Under the pieces are notes generated by a model, which was not told where the DNA came from, searched no databases, and saw only the letters and a program-made list of their open reading frames with translations. Made by a program: the position numbers and the translations under genes. Positions 24,472 through 37,900 of a stretch of DNA of 64,000 bases are shown here, in pieces. The DNA is from Eupeodes corollae. Its lineage: Eukaryota > Arthropoda > Insecta > Diptera > Syrphidae. Position 1 is the first letter of the stretch. Each line of letters begins with the position of its first letter. Where the stretch lies: positions 3,098,831 through 3,162,830 of the forward strand of contig NC_079150.1 in the NCBI RefSeq assembly GCF_945859685.1. The letters run 5' to 3'.

Positions 24472-24660
24472 TTAAGAACAAAAATAATTAAACATTCTCC
24501 TGAAATAAAATAAATACAACACCTATTCCACTGCTGTTAGTGAAGTGATTTATTATGAAAAAAATTCACTCCTCCCAGCCTTTTACGCAAACAAAATATT
24601 TATATTTAATCTAGACACTTAATTTTCTTAAATTTATTTCGTTGCAGACAAAAACAAAAC

Positions 24661-27600
24661 ATGTTAAAGACAACTACTAGTAATGTAAATGATCGAGTTC
24701 CCAAAACCACCCTTCTTGTTGATGATTACGAAATTTCAAACACGGTTTTGGGATTGGGAATAAATGGAAAAGTAGTACAATGCAGTAATCGTAAAACCCA
24801 ACAAAAATATGCACTAAAAGTGAGTCACTTATGTTTTTTTTTCAATAATTTTATATGACCACTTTTTAAAGGTTCTTTTGGATAATCCAAAAGCAAGACG
24901 TGAGGTCGACTTGCATTGGCGTGCGAGTGGCTGTCGCCATATAGTTAACATTATCGATGTTTATGAGAATACATATAGCGGAAACAAATGCCTGCTGGTT
25001 GTTATGGAATGGTAAGAATTGGAAATATCTATTTCTAAAATGTATAACTTAAGTGGACATTTTGAATTGAAATAATTTTTACTAGTACTGTGTTGGACAG
25101 AAAATTAACACAAAATAATACATAGGTATATACATTTCAAATAAGGCAGAATATTATTTTTGATTGCTTTTGAAACATAGTTTATTGAAAAGTGCTTCAT
25201 AACAAATAGCTGTGGTTAGTGCAATTGTAGTGGTCTCGGAATAAGCACAATAAATTAAATACTTTTTTTTTTTACTTGAAACTTCTTATGTTCAATAATA
25301 TTTTGTTGGGAAACCTTTCTGTCTAACCCCTCTACTAGGCGGTGACACCCATGAATAGAATAGCCTTCTATAATTGTTTCCCCAAGTTCTTGTAAATTTG
25401 TTGGTTTCCTATTCCTATGGGTTTCAGAAGCCGCGAAGTATGCTTAGAATCGTTGGCATGTATAAATGTCCACAAAAATGGAAAATTATCATCAGCATAG
25501 GTTTTCTAGGATGCGCCTATGCTAATTCTGGCCCATTCCATGCTCTATTTTAACAATTAGACATAGACCCTTCCAAAAAAAAGGAGCCTACACCATGATA
25601 TTACCGTGGTTCACAATTTTACTGTGTAGCGTTAATTAAGCTCTTGCTTTGGTGGATGTCAAACATCACGCATTCCTTCGCAGCCCAAACGGTTGAACTT
25701 AGATTTATCGCTTCAAATAACATTTTTCCAAAATATCGAGTTTTCTCCGTATTTAGCGAACTTTAGTTTAGCTGAAAAACGAGGGGTTTTTAATAAAATT
25801 CTTCTCATATAGTCTTTTGAGGATTGTCTTGCTGCTTAATGATATTTGACGGTCTTTATGCATTTCATCCCGAATTTCAGCTGATGTCATAAACAAATTC
25901 CTTACTTTGCATAAGCAGCGGTTAATCTTTTTGAGGTCAGATATGCAAGACTGTTGTCGACCCATCTAATCAATTAATAATCAAAATTGTACTATACAAA
26001 CCCCTACAAAAACTACTTTAAATTTTAGATTGTACTGTTGTTTTAGAATTTACACAAAATTTTAACAACTTGTGCTAATTCTTTGCCCACATAAACTTTA
26101 GTAATGGCGATTTAATCTTCTGCAATAATACATAAACAAGTGTAAATAACTGTACATTTTCAAAGATCACAGAACGATACAGCATAGATCGTGATGGTGT
26201 AAATAGTATTTTAGAATTTCTTTCGTCAACTAGTGAAATATTTTCTTACTAAAACAAAGTGTTTTGTGCTAATTCCCTGTTCAACACTGTATTTAAGATT
26301 ATTCATGGTAATGAACACAACAAATTATCAGCTCTAAGTCGATGAAATATTTTTTTTTTAAAAAAGAGTTATTCACTCTTATACACACCGGTGGAGTTGT
26401 TTAGAATGCCCAATACTTTGATGATTGTTTACAAGTAGAAAAAAAAAATACTAGAAGAGTTTATAAAGACTTTTTTAACGTTACTTTTATTGCGCTTTGA
26501 AACAAATTTAAATTCCTCTTAAGTATGTGAAAGGTGAAGGTGGACCGCGCACCTAGATAGTGGGAATTAAAAAGACGAATTGTTTCTTAAAATCCTCTAA
26601 GTTCAATATTACATACTTTTTAAATACTTCCTCACGTTTTTCAGAAGTATGAAATTAAAACTAGATTGAAATACAAGAAAAAGATTGTTCTACTCGTACT
26701 TTAAAATCTAATCTAAGAATGTATTAGTTCCTCGCATGTTTTTATTACTATTGCTTAACCGCAACACATCCTCTAAAAATAATATGATTTTTCAAAGCAA
26801 AAATCTTTTTCTTCTACATACAGTTTAAATCATTTTAGTATCTTACTTAGATTTTGGAAATTCAGTTATGAAACTTTGAAATTAATGCTTTTATGGTTTT
26901 AAACAATACGGTTTGGAATGCATTTTTTTGGTGCCGGTTTTCAATTTAAACCGTCCGCTAAAATTTTCAAAAACCTAAATACAAAATACATATATAATAA
27001 AGAAGCCACAAATTGGCATATCAATTGAAGGTCGAATAAAACAGGAATAAAGGAAATATGTATATATTTTTGTTTTACTTGTGTTGTGTACTTCCTAAAA
27101 TATTTTGATGTTGTTCTTTTTTCCGCAAAATCAGTATGGAAGGTGGAGAATTATTTCAGCGAATACAAGACAAGCGAGATGGAGCATTTACAGAAAGAGG
27201 TAAATTGTGAAAAGTTTAACGAATAAATTCTAAAATGACTAGTTTGTTACTATATTTAGAAGCTGCACAAGTAATGCATGATATATGCGTAGCAGTTCAT
27301 TATTTACACAGCAAAGATATTGCACATAGAGACTTAAAACCAGAAAACCTTCTGTATACAACACCCGCTCCAAATGCAATCCTAAAATTAACTGATTTTG
27401 GATTTGCTAAGGAAACTTTGATTAAAGACACATTACAAACACCTTGCTATACACCGTACTATGTTGGTATGTTTTTTTGAACTTCTCCGATTCGAAAAAC
27501 GTAACTTTTGATTTGTAAATTAAGCGCCAGAAGTTTTGGGCCCAGAAAAATACGACAAAAGCTGTGACATCTGGTCGCTTGGTGTGATTATGTACATTTT

Positions 27601-28083
27601 GCTGTGTGGTTTCCCACCCTTCTATAGTAATCATGGAGAAGCCATATCACCTGGTATGCGATCACGCATTCGTACTGGTCAATATGATTTTCCCGATCCC
27701 GAATGGAGGAATGTCAGTCAAGCGGCCAAAGACCTCATCAAAGGTATGCTCAACGTTAATCCAAGTCAACGATTGACCATCGTTCAAGTAATGCGTAACA
27801 GTTGGATAGCGCAATACACCCAAGTGCCACAAACCCCATTGCATACAGGACGTATGTTGAAAGAGAGCGAAGATACATGGCCAGAGGTCCAGGAAGAAAT
27901 GACGCGTTCATTAGCAACAATGAGAGTTGATTACGATCAAGTAAATAATATATTTTTTCAATTAGATTATTTCAATTTCGCTTACTCTCTTTTTTCCAGA
28001 CACACATCAAACCACTCGATAATTCTGAAAATAATTTGCTCAAGAGACGAAGAAAACTTGAAGAGATTTCACCAAAAGCCTAG
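24661..28083 (+). CDS. MAPk-Ak2: MAP kinase-activated protein kinase 2 (MK2), 6 coding exons
   Basis: A serine/threonine kinase activated by p38 MAPK in stress signalling; the family phosphorylates small heat-shock proteins and RNA-binding proteins and shuttles between nucleus and cytoplasm. Exons are 24661-24819, 24872-25011, 27135-27199, 27260-27466, 27525-27940 and 28000-28083, all GT-AG and in frame, giving 356 aa, close to the Drosophila protein. The glycine loop is G31-x-G33-x-x-G36, the ATP lysine is K53 (ALK), the catalytic loop is HRDLKPEN with D146, and DFG is at 167-169. The activation loop has TPCYTPYYVAPE, with T182 at the p38 phosphorylation position. The last exon encodes IKPLDNSENN followed by LLKRRRKLEEI, the basic segment that serves as p38 docking site and nuclear signal in this family. 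The second intron (25012-27134) contains a Tc1-like transposon. No inactivating change is seen. Confidence 0.95.
25086..26291 (-). mobile_element. Decayed Tc1-like transposon in MK2 intron 2
   Basis: The terminal inverted repeats match imperfectly: 'tactgtgttggacag' at the left and the complement of 'tacagtgttgaacagg' at the right, both ending in TA as Tc1/mariner insertions do. The minus strand keeps pieces of transposase. At 25965-25768 there is a helix-turn-helix segment (LMTSAEIRDEM-like, then ISLSSKTILKRLYEKNF). Further on, a frame reads like the DNDPKHTSR catalytic region but is broken by stops (NDSKHTSR). It is inactive. Confidence 0.8.
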
Positions 28084-28163
28084 GGGTAGGCATCATCGAA
28101 ATAATTTTTTTTTCTATGAAAATATTTGTATTTAATCGGAGAAAATAATACTAATATAAAAAT

Positions 28164-28169
28164 AATAAA
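28164..28169 (+). terminator. Candidate MK2 poly(A) signal
   Basis: AATAAA lies 81 nt after the MK2 stop codon, in a plausible position for a short 3' UTR. Confidence 0.5.
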
Positions 28170-28661
28170 AAGATTCATCAATGCGTTAAGTAATGTGAAT
28201 ATAATATTGTATTAAATTTATACTATAAATACAACTCAAAACTGTACAGTGGGGGAATAAGCATAATTAAGGTTTAAGATTAAAAAAATATAAGTATTAC
28301 ATTATCAAGAAAACATTAATCTTTGTTTCTGAAAAAGACCATTAGTCTTTTTACACAGTCCTTCCTTTCACATTCGTACTATAAATCCCAACAAAAATGT
28401 ATTGTACTAAAATTATTTCCTACGAAACTCTTAGTTCCGTAAAATTGGCATGCTTAGCCCCGGAATTATAGGAAATCTTATTTCTTTTTATAAACCAAAA
28501 CCAAAAAACTTGCAGACAAATAGTAAAAAATCTAATAAATATAAACTAAAAGTTAAATGGAAGTTAAGTTTATTGTGAAAACAAGGGCAAAGAAATTTGA
28601 AGTGGCACTTTCCGTTCTTGGGTATTTTTCGAATTTAATTCAAACACTGCAATTATAACGA
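28170..28661. other. Intergenic DNA, nothing recognised
   Basis: AT-rich, without frames or repeats that I can support. Confidence 0.4.
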
Positions 28662-28925
28662 AATAAATTGGGTGGCTCAACAGTCCGTTGAAAACTAGGG
28701 CTTAGTGACTTTAAACTCTCAACCCTTCCTGTGTGCGAGTACTGTTGTCAGGAATGAAGGGGACCTACAATTTTAAGACGAATATGAAAGGCTAATTTAA
28801 GGAGGAAATTTTCTTGACAAGAATTACTCTTGGAAGATTTTTCAATTCCTTGCAATAGACAGTACCCGTGAAAAAAACCTTCAATGACACAGGGACTTAA
28901 ACCAAGACCTCTGTCATTTTAGCTA
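28662..28925 (-). mobile_element. tRNA-derived SINE, copy 2 (most decayed)
   Basis: It follows the same order of words as the other two copies: 'ttgggtggc', 'aactctcaacc', 'cctgtgtgcgagtactg', 'gacaagaattactcttgga', 'cagtacccgtgaaaaaaa', then the tRNA-like head. The B box has decayed (aaaccaagacctctgtca). Confidence 0.65.
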
Positions 28926-28949
28926 TATTCCTGATTTATTAAGGCTCAT

Positions 28950-29322
28950 TTTATCAATTCTTTTCACTGATAAGTCCATGGAAGGAAGCTGTACGCCCAC
29001 GAATCTTAGTGACACAATAGCAGTAGGGCCGGTAGTTCAAATACATGACAACACAAGTTAAAGATTTTTAGTTGAAGCATTTAATCTCATGGGATTCTGG
29101 AGCCCATATTTAGAAGTTCTTCGTTTTGAACGTTCAGCTGCAGCGGAAAGAGGAACCACCATAACTGTCCCTCTGGAGCCTTCGGAAACTCCTCAAAAGT
29201 TTATGAAATATGCAGCTGATAATATTGATCACAATATGGTAACTATGGATGGTCATAGAACTTTTAATGGGATGGGCATAATCGCCACTGTGACTCCAAC
29301 TGGAAAATTTTCACCGTCATGA
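28950..29322 (+). pseudogene. Fragment of a mobile-element-associated protein
   Basis: Positions 29089-29322 encode 77 residues ending AADNIDHNMVTMDGH then RTFNGMGIIATVTP. I recall ADNxDHNxxTLDGxxTFHGMGII as a block found in many invertebrate multi-copy proteins of unknown function, but I cannot name the family with certainty. The frame is short, has no splice partners, and lies beside a SINE. It is best read as a relic. Function unknown. Confidence 0.35.
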
Positions 29323-30194
29323 TGATTGAAATTCTTTTAAGTATTAATCCAGATTTGTTTTTTTATTAAATAGTCATCAAATACAATTTTTATTGATATT
29401 TTTGAATTTCCAGTCCTAAAAAACTTATAAAATTATACCCCACATGATCATATATATATACATTTTTACACCATAACGCCAATTAACATTGTATATATAT
29501 ATTTATTATAGTACTATTATGAGACTAATTTTTTTATTTCATCTCCACAACTATTGAGGGCGCTGCCTGTATCAAAGTGTGGCGTCTTTTATTGACACCA
29601 ACTAACTAAGTGCGAAAGTCACCACAAAAGCAAGTGAACTGAAGAAAAGAAATACTGAGTTTAGTTTAACAACTTTAATAAAAATAGTAATAATAAAAAT
29701 TCAACAATTAAGTAAAGGTTAATGAATATTGATTTTTAAATTAAAGAAACTGTGCGGTGAGCACCAGACCGAGTTCAAAAAGAATGAAAGTATATGGTTA
29801 GGAATTTTCAAATTTAAGTCTGTATCTGCTCACTTTGGCAGTTTGGTTTTTTTTACAGTTTGAACTAAAAATGTGTTCTGTTCTCGAATTTTCTAGTTCA
29901 GTTTTTTTGTATACTTTGAAGATAAAAAGTTGAATGAGTGTCGCCACAAAAGTACTTGGTACAGAGTTAAGAACGAGGAGAAAATTACTAAAAAAGAAAG
30001 AGGAAAGTAAATTTGTTTAATTTTTTTTTAACGGCTGAATAAATAATTAAAAATCCGCTATATTGGATGAACGCGTCATCATAGAGTGGTAGACTTTTCA
30101 CAATCGTGTTCCACGCAAAATTTCCAATAAGATCCCATTCACAGGCATTGTATTGCAATTAGTTCTGGGTTCGGTCACAATTTGACTAGACTAT
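29323..30194. other. Intergenic DNA, nothing recognised
   Basis: AT-rich with a TA microsatellite at 29450-29510. No supported feature. Confidence 0.4.
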
Positions 30195-30830
30195 CAGGCA
30201 GTACTGGGCAAGTTCAGGCGATATAATAGACTTGAAAGTAAGGTAAGTTTTTAGTATCTGATTGACCTGCCAAAAAAATGCCTTCCAATTAAGGCAACTT
30301 TATTGGAAAGTTGTCTGGAAGGTTAGTCAAGAAAAATCTCCCTCAAGTCAAGTCAACTTATGTCAAAATGACAACTGAGCATGTTTTTTTCAATCAAGTG
30401 AAAGCTAAGCTTTACTACTGTATAATTTATTTATTTCCTGCACAATTCCAAAGGGCTCTTTTTCAATTAAAAAATAAATAAGTAATATTCCTCTAAAATA
30501 CAAAAGACAATTCGTAATGGACTTGTAGCTGTTCTGGGGAGTGTTTTGTAGACAATAATGTGTTTGGTAGTTCTTGTACTATGAACATAAAATAGAGGTT
30601 TATGAATTAAAGTTCTGAATTTGAAATTCATGAAATATAAATACATAACATAGGCAGCTTTACTTTAATAAAACATTTAAACTATTCTGGAAATGGGTGA
30701 CTTGAGATTTGAATACTGTAAATTCTATTTTTGTGCTACTAAATTTAAGGGACAAATTTTAGTACACAGCCATTGAATTTGTTGGCACATTTTACTTGTT
30801 GAGTTGGCGTGGTCCTGGTTCTAACAAATA
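30195..30830. mobile_element. MITE family C, copy 1
   Basis: Begins 'gggcaagttcaggcgatat' and 'gacttgaaagtaagg', whose complement is found at the right end of the copy at 46677-47232. It shares long ordered internal stretches with that copy, such as 'ttagtcaagaaaaatctccct', 'ctgcacaattcca' and 'tagacaataatg'. No protein is encoded. Confidence 0.6.
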
Positions 30831-31049
30831 GTTTTTTACCTCATTGGTCCCGTTAAAATAATTTGCCTTTCAGCTTTTAATTGATAATTGTCGTTGGGGG
30901 ACTGAACTTGTTAATTGAGCCGCTTCTGGTAAAGCGACCGCATATACGATTTTCGACGATAGTAACGTTCACAAGTTTAATTCTTTTATGAATAAGAACT
31001 TTAAAACCACTCGTCAGGCCTCCTCAGAGTAGATGGAAAACATCATATG

Positions 31050-31420
31050 TCCAGCTAATCCCCAAAAAAGGCCTATCCTCTCACCCTTAGTTATCGACCG
31101 ATTGCACTTACTCCCCATATTTCCAAGGCCATGAAAACGTCAGTTAAATATAAGCTCAAGAAATATCCCGAATATCGAAAGCTCCTTAAGGGCCAGCAAT
31201 AGGTCCACTCTTGGTTTATCACACCAAACAGTGGATCAAATCTTCACCTGGTCTTGGAAAAAGGAAGATTATCGGACTTGATATTTCAAAACCATTTGAT
31301 GCTGTCTTGCATCGTTAAAGCGATCATATTATCCATAGATAGGCGTTGCGAGAGTTTTTCTCCTCCTCTTTTCTGGCTGCTATCTAGAAAACTTGCTTGT
31401 TATTTAAGTCCCGTACAGAA
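31050..31420 (+). mobile_element. Decayed non-LTR reverse transcriptase fragment
   Basis: Plus-strand frames with stops and shifts read like fingers/palm segments of jockey-type reverse transcriptase: a SYRPIALTPHISKAM-like stretch at 31090-31140, an 'RSTLGLSHQTVDQI'-like stretch near 31200-31240, and IGLDISKPFDAVLH near 31265-31310, equivalent to the LDxSKAFDxV box. Several frame changes make it inactive. Confidence 0.7.
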
Positions 31421-31942
31421 AAATAGGAACGTAAGTGTACTTTTCATAAAATTTAAAAATATTTTTCTTATTTCCGTTTTTTTTCTAACAAAAAATGCAT
31501 TTTATTTATAAATTTTTACTAACAAAAAATATTGGGAATATAAAATATTAAGTACAAATCATTTTTACTGTAATTCCACCCACATACAGGTTTTGAGTCT
31601 TAAAATGTCGGTATATAATGTTAATCTGTTTTTGAATAAGTTGTGTTGATTCTTAAAGATAATTTTGAATAAGATATTCCATTTTTTTGTTTTACTCACG
31701 CACAATAATTGTAATACAATAATATTAAAAACTTTAATCATTAAGTTAACTGGAATTATTATTCTATTTCATTGACGTTTTAGTTTTGTTTTTATAGTTT
31801 CATTGCAAAAGAAAGAAAGAAAGGGGAAAATTACGATACTATACATATACATTTATATATATATATCCTATAAATTACATATAAATTATAACAAATAAAT
31901 AATACAACGTAGGAAATCCGCAATTTTGCGTGGCAGCAGATT
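31421..31942. other. 3' flank / probable 3' UTR of the P5B ATPase gene
   Basis: Lies downstream of the minus-strand stop at 31943. AT-rich with a short TA repeat at 31850-31868. No certain poly(A) site. Confidence 0.4.
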
Positions 31943-34900
31943 TCAGCTTTCCTCCCGAAATGATTTTTTAACTTCAATAGTTGCAAAGGATGATTCTGGC
32001 TGAATGACTGCTGGTGATGCTGAATTATTATTTTTATAAACCGAGGATGGCGAGCCGGAATTTGTATGATAGTCAATATAATTGAAAGACACTGACGGCG
32101 GCGGCGGTGCAACTATCGGCAATGCTGCTACAATTGTATTTGAATTCGAACACGAATTCGAATTCGAATTCACCAATTTATTATGGTTGGGGAGCGGGAG
32201 TGTTTTCGAAGAAGAATTAATGTTTACCGATTGCGATGGCGTTGGCAAAGGTAGAAGCAGCGGTGGCAATGGTGATGGATTCTGGGAAGATGGTAACACC
32301 AATGAGGAATGAATATTGTTCGGATATAGTATATTATTCGAAGAAGAATTCGTATCCATGTTACTTTGTTGGCTGTGAGCGTGAGCAAGGCTTCCATCGT
32401 TTTCGGACGAAAACTCATCGAATATGGTTTCTTCATTAATGGCTGATTCATAATATGATTCCGAATATATATCAGATAAACTCATGTTATCAACATCTTG
32501 CTGGTTATGATTTTCGACACTTTTGACATCAAAGAAACTATTTAGTACACTGTTTTCTGGTGCTTTCATATCAATTTGATGTTCTGCACTGATTTCAGCA
32601 TATGATGTAGGTGATGGTTTGTCATATTCATTTGAAATGACATTGGTGAAATCAGAAAGTGGTGGCCATTTTGTATTTCGTCTAAGCTCATTTTCTATTG
32701 TCAAATATTTACGATGTGATTTTTCGATATTATTGAATCGATGGCGTATTTTTTTGAATAATAAGTATTCAACAATAACGGCCTCAAGTAGTAAGCTGAT
32801 AACAAAATTCGCAGCTCCATAAATGACTAAGTAAAAGCGAAAATTATGATCGGGTGGCATTTTAAGCTCGAACACATCGATAAGCCATTGTGTGGGGTAT
32901 AGGGTTAAATAAATAACAAAGGCCAGATTGATGAGAAGACTTAAACAAAATGGTATGTTCGATATTATAGACTTGCGATAAGGAGCGCCTTTGGAAAATA
33001 CAAATGCCAAGATGATATATTGGAAGCACGATATGACAAACATTGTATAATTTTCCAAGCATCCTAGATGGTTACCTTCAGGGTCGGGATCAGGTATGAA
33101 AGGGTAAAACCAGCTTTGATTGAGTAAATAGAACCAACCGACCACCTGAAAGGCTACTACTACAAGTAAATGGAGAATTATGGAAGCCATGGGTGTAATT
33201 GATATGAGAGAATTAAGGGGTGGTTGTTTGACAAGAGGTCCGTCGTACGCATGGGTCTTGCCGAAAAAGAATGCAAAAATTGATATAAGGCCAAGATCAA
33301 TGTATAAAAATTGTTTGTCCGTTAAATTGGAATCAATTGAGTAAAGTATCAAAACGGATATAAATTGCACCAGTGAATAAGCAGCCATGTATTTAAAAAT
33401 TCCAAATGATGTAACTAAAGCAGCACGCCCTTCACGAATGACACTTGGTACACAAGCTATAGTTGGATTGCGAGATGTAAATGGAGATGCAATCGATGAT
33501 TCTGCCTCTGATAGAGAGATACCAGTGTGAGCTACCTTAAGGGCACCACAATCATTCGCTCCATCACCGCACATAGCCACATAATAATTGATTTCTTGCA
33601 ATTCCATTATAAGTGATTGCTTTTGATCGGGCGACATACGAGCAAAAATAGCACCACGCGTTACAAATTGCTGGACATATTCGGGGAAATATTCACGAAC
33701 TATGGCCCAAGTTTTTCCGGCCATGGCGAAGCGATAATTATTGCTAGGTAAATCGGGAAACATTTTTTTCTCATCAAAAACCGATTTTCCATTGGTTTCA
33801 ACACTTGGTGTCAGATCTTTCAAACCCAATTCCACATCTCCGTGTGTCCACGTATCACATGTTTCCAAACTGGCAATACTGCTGCTGTGTGTGTTGAGCG
33901 AACAAATATCACCGTTACCATTTTGCACTGGCTCACTTGGTGTAACAGCTCCTATCAAATTATAATACAGTTCATATTTGTTTGGGTTTTCTGGATGAAC
34001 ACGAGTATTGACAGTTATGACACTTTGTTTTTTGCCCACTATACCACAGTCTTTGGCTACACTCAAAGCTGTTAAAATATTATCACCTGTTACCATGATC
34101 GTTCGAATATTTGCCAATGTAAGACATTTTATAACATCAGTTGTGTCGGGTTTCAAACGATTCTCGAGAATGACAAAGCCCAAAAATTCCAAATCACATT
34201 CAATTTTATCTCGAGAGATTTTCTGAATTTTCGGATATGACATTTTCTTTTCCAATGGTTTATAAGCTAAGGCTATTATACGGAAACCTTGCTGAGCATA
34301 AACATCGAGTTGGACGAAATAATTATCCGGTATGGTTGATGGATCAGACAGAGTGTGTATCATTTCTGGAGAACCTTTGCAATAGACATTGAAATGATCA
34401 TCAGTTAGGCGACGTGTGATTACGGACATTCGTTGCAGAGCTGACGAAAAGGGAAATTCTCGAACAATCCCAATGTCGTTTGATCCACCAACATCAGCCA
34501 AGAGATCATCGACGGATCCTTTCCGGAAATCGGGAATGTCTTCCTCTTTAATGCTTTCTGCGCTCACTCTATCTATGAAAAAAATAAAAGTTTTTGTTTT
34601 ATTGAAAGAATTTTTAATTAAAACGTTTTAACTATTGCAAACTTTAAAAAAAATGCTTGAAACGAATCGAAGCAAAATAAAATGCAACAATGATATACAT
34701 TTAAAAAAAATGCTTACTTGATCTAGGCTGCCGGACAATCGTAGGGAATAGTAAATCGTATTTATTATCATCAGGCACATTGGCATCCTCCAATATCCAA
34801 CCGGTTGACTCAAACATTTTTAAATCTAAAGGATCACCTTTCTTCTCACCATTCATTATAGTTATCGAATGACAAGTGACCATTCCAAAAAGGAAATGAT

Positions 34901-37900
34901 CTACAGGCAATCGTTCGATCTGCTTAAGAGCTATCTGAAAATAATTGGTTTGGGATTTTGGAATTACACCCCACATATCCAGGCCGTCTTCAGTAAGAGT
35001 TCCAGTCTGTTTGTATAAAAGATAAAGTGAAAACGAAACATGTTTTTGATTAAATAACTAACATATGATTACAACATATCAAATACCGAACCTTATCAAA
35101 ACAAACGCAATCGATGCTTCCAGAAACATTAATCGATCGCGGAGATATACAAAATATATTCTTTTTCTCAAGACGCTGTTGAGCATAAAAACGGCCAACA
35201 GTCATGGCAGCGGGAAGAGCAGGTGGCACAACAATTGTTATTAAATCTAATGATTCAACGGCTATTTTAACAGCATCCACACCTCGAAGTATCTTAAAAA
35301 ATAAGTTAATTTTTGTTATTACTCGATGTCGTTAGTCAAGTAATTTTGATTTATCTGCTTATACCTTTGTGATAAGTGTATAAAAAAATCCAATAAATGC
35401 TATGAGACCAAGTAATGCAATAAATTTATACGAATCTTGTTCGAATTTATAATCCACCGGAGGTGGATACAGAATCGATCGAATCAATTCGCCTTTAGCA
35501 GTGATATTTCCTGTATTGATAACAATTGCCAATACCTTTTCCGAACCAATGTATCGAGTTTGAATGCATTTTGTGCCACAAAACAACGTGTGTCGGCTGT
35601 GTTCTTTCTTTTCAAAAATCAAATCACGTTTTATTGGTAACGGAGTTTTTGTTACCGGAACACTTTCACCTGCAATAACAATAACAAAGAAAAGGCTAAG
35701 ATGGTAACTAAAAACTAAGCTAAATAAAAACTAATTTAATAAAGTACCTGTTAACATAGATTCATCAAGAATACAATTCCCTGAAAGCAGAACAGCATCA
35801 CATTGTAAAGTACAACCCGTTGATGGTATTTCAATAATATCGCCTGGTACAAGGTACTGGGTCTTCAATTCTATGACATCTCCAGTTTCCGTTAATACTT
35901 GAGCGCAATCCGAATTTTGAACCGTACTATACAGTGCATCTTGATTCTTTGTTTATAAAAATAAAATCAGTATGTATATAAATGTAAGATATCACGGAGT
36001 GGAATTGTACCCACCTTTTTAGTTTGAATGATTGACATAGTTATTCCAAACGCTGACATAAAAATTATCACAACAGCATAATAATAATAATTATAGCAGA
36101 ACCAAAGGATCACAGAAAAGATTTGAAACACATAAAACGGATTGAGAACCTCCAAAAACAGCAATGTCACAATTCCCTTATATGGTACTGAGATTTCATT
36201 CAGACCATAAATTAAACGTCTAGCCAATTGTTCATGGTTTGTTAAGCCTCGGACATGATGTAAATATGTACTAGGAATGTCAACATCAAGACCTTTGAGC
36301 TTGATGAATGCTTGACTTTGAGCATCCCAAACATATCGCAGTTGCTTGCATAAAATCAAACGCACACTATCAGTATCTAAAAAAAAATTACAATGTACTC
36401 AGCATTATTTAAAACATTTTTCACATTGTATTTAAAAAAATTACAAAATACTGTATTCTATGATTATCTTACGTTTGAAAAAACCTGATGAGAAATGAAC
36501 TGATAAGTGAAAATTCTTTTCGTCGATTTCACCGTCCATTAAAAGATGGCTGCTGACCAATTTTGATCCTTTTTGCATTTTTCTATAATATTTAAAATAT
36601 AAGAATTAATTTTGAAATTATTTGTTAAATTTAAAAAAATTATTGAAATTTACTTCAACTACACAATCGAAAAGCACATATAAAAGCTCATTTACAATAT
36701 CCCTTTTCATATACAAAATTTATTTTTCTCTAAAGTTCGATTTGATAAGGTCGTCCCTCTATTAAAACTACCTCAAACTAATCAATACTTGTGACAGTGA
36801 AATTAACTTTTGATTTGAGTTTAATTTATTTTAACTTGCCGACCTCACATTCCCTAATGTCACGCATTTTGGTCATCCACCGAAATATTAAGAGGTCAGT
36901 TAAGCACTATTCACATAAGCATGGTCAACGAATGAACGAATTTCCGTCGATTTTGACATTTCTTTCACATGAGAGTTTTTAATTCGTCGCGAATGAAGTT
37001 TGACAAAGAACCACAGCCAAACACCATTCATGATTTTTTTTAGGTTAAGTACACGCGATTATTTTATTCGTAGCGAGTGTGGATAATGTGGAACACGAAT
37101 TAAGTTTGACAGTTCTTATCAACTAAAATTGTTTTTCGCGACGAATAAATTTGTTTTCTTAAATTTATTATTATATGATATTGAAAAGTAAAAGTATGCA
37201 CCATAAATCAATATTGCTATAGTTTTGTTAAGAATTTGTGTGGAAATATGTCTTTAAACGTACATTAGCTCACATTTTGTAATTAATTCGTCGTTCGTTG
37301 ATCGCGCTCATGTGAATAATTCCTTATAGCTATCATTACAATCAATACGGACAATTTTTCGAATGAATATTTGACTATATTTTTTCCTTTTATTAGATGT
37401 AAAAATTATATATTAAAAGTTCAGAAATCACGCGAAGAATTTTTTTTTAGAAAAAGAGGTGCGCTGTTATTTTTCGCTAACAACGTATCTTTCTATTTTC
37501 CGGAACAGCTGATAGTTTTATGTTCAAAAGTGATATAAATCGTTTCACTGGTTTGTGTTACGATTTTACACAATTCCCAAGACACATTTCTATCAGTTCG
37601 GTGAATTTTTTTTTCTTTCAAAAACAGATATTTTTAATGATCGTTATTTACGATTTATCGACGATTATCAACAATAACTATACTCGTAAATGGCCCTTAA
37701 TGGTGGGCTATGTTACAATGAGGGTTTTAGGTCATATGGTTAAGGGTAGCTATCAGTAAGATCCATCAGTAAAAATTGAAACAGGTAGAATCTGAAATGC
37801 TTTATTTATGAGCGTTTATAGCAATCAATATATTAACGTCATTAAATTATAGGTATTCAGTAAGGGCTCAGTTATAGCTATCAATGGTTTCCATCATTGG

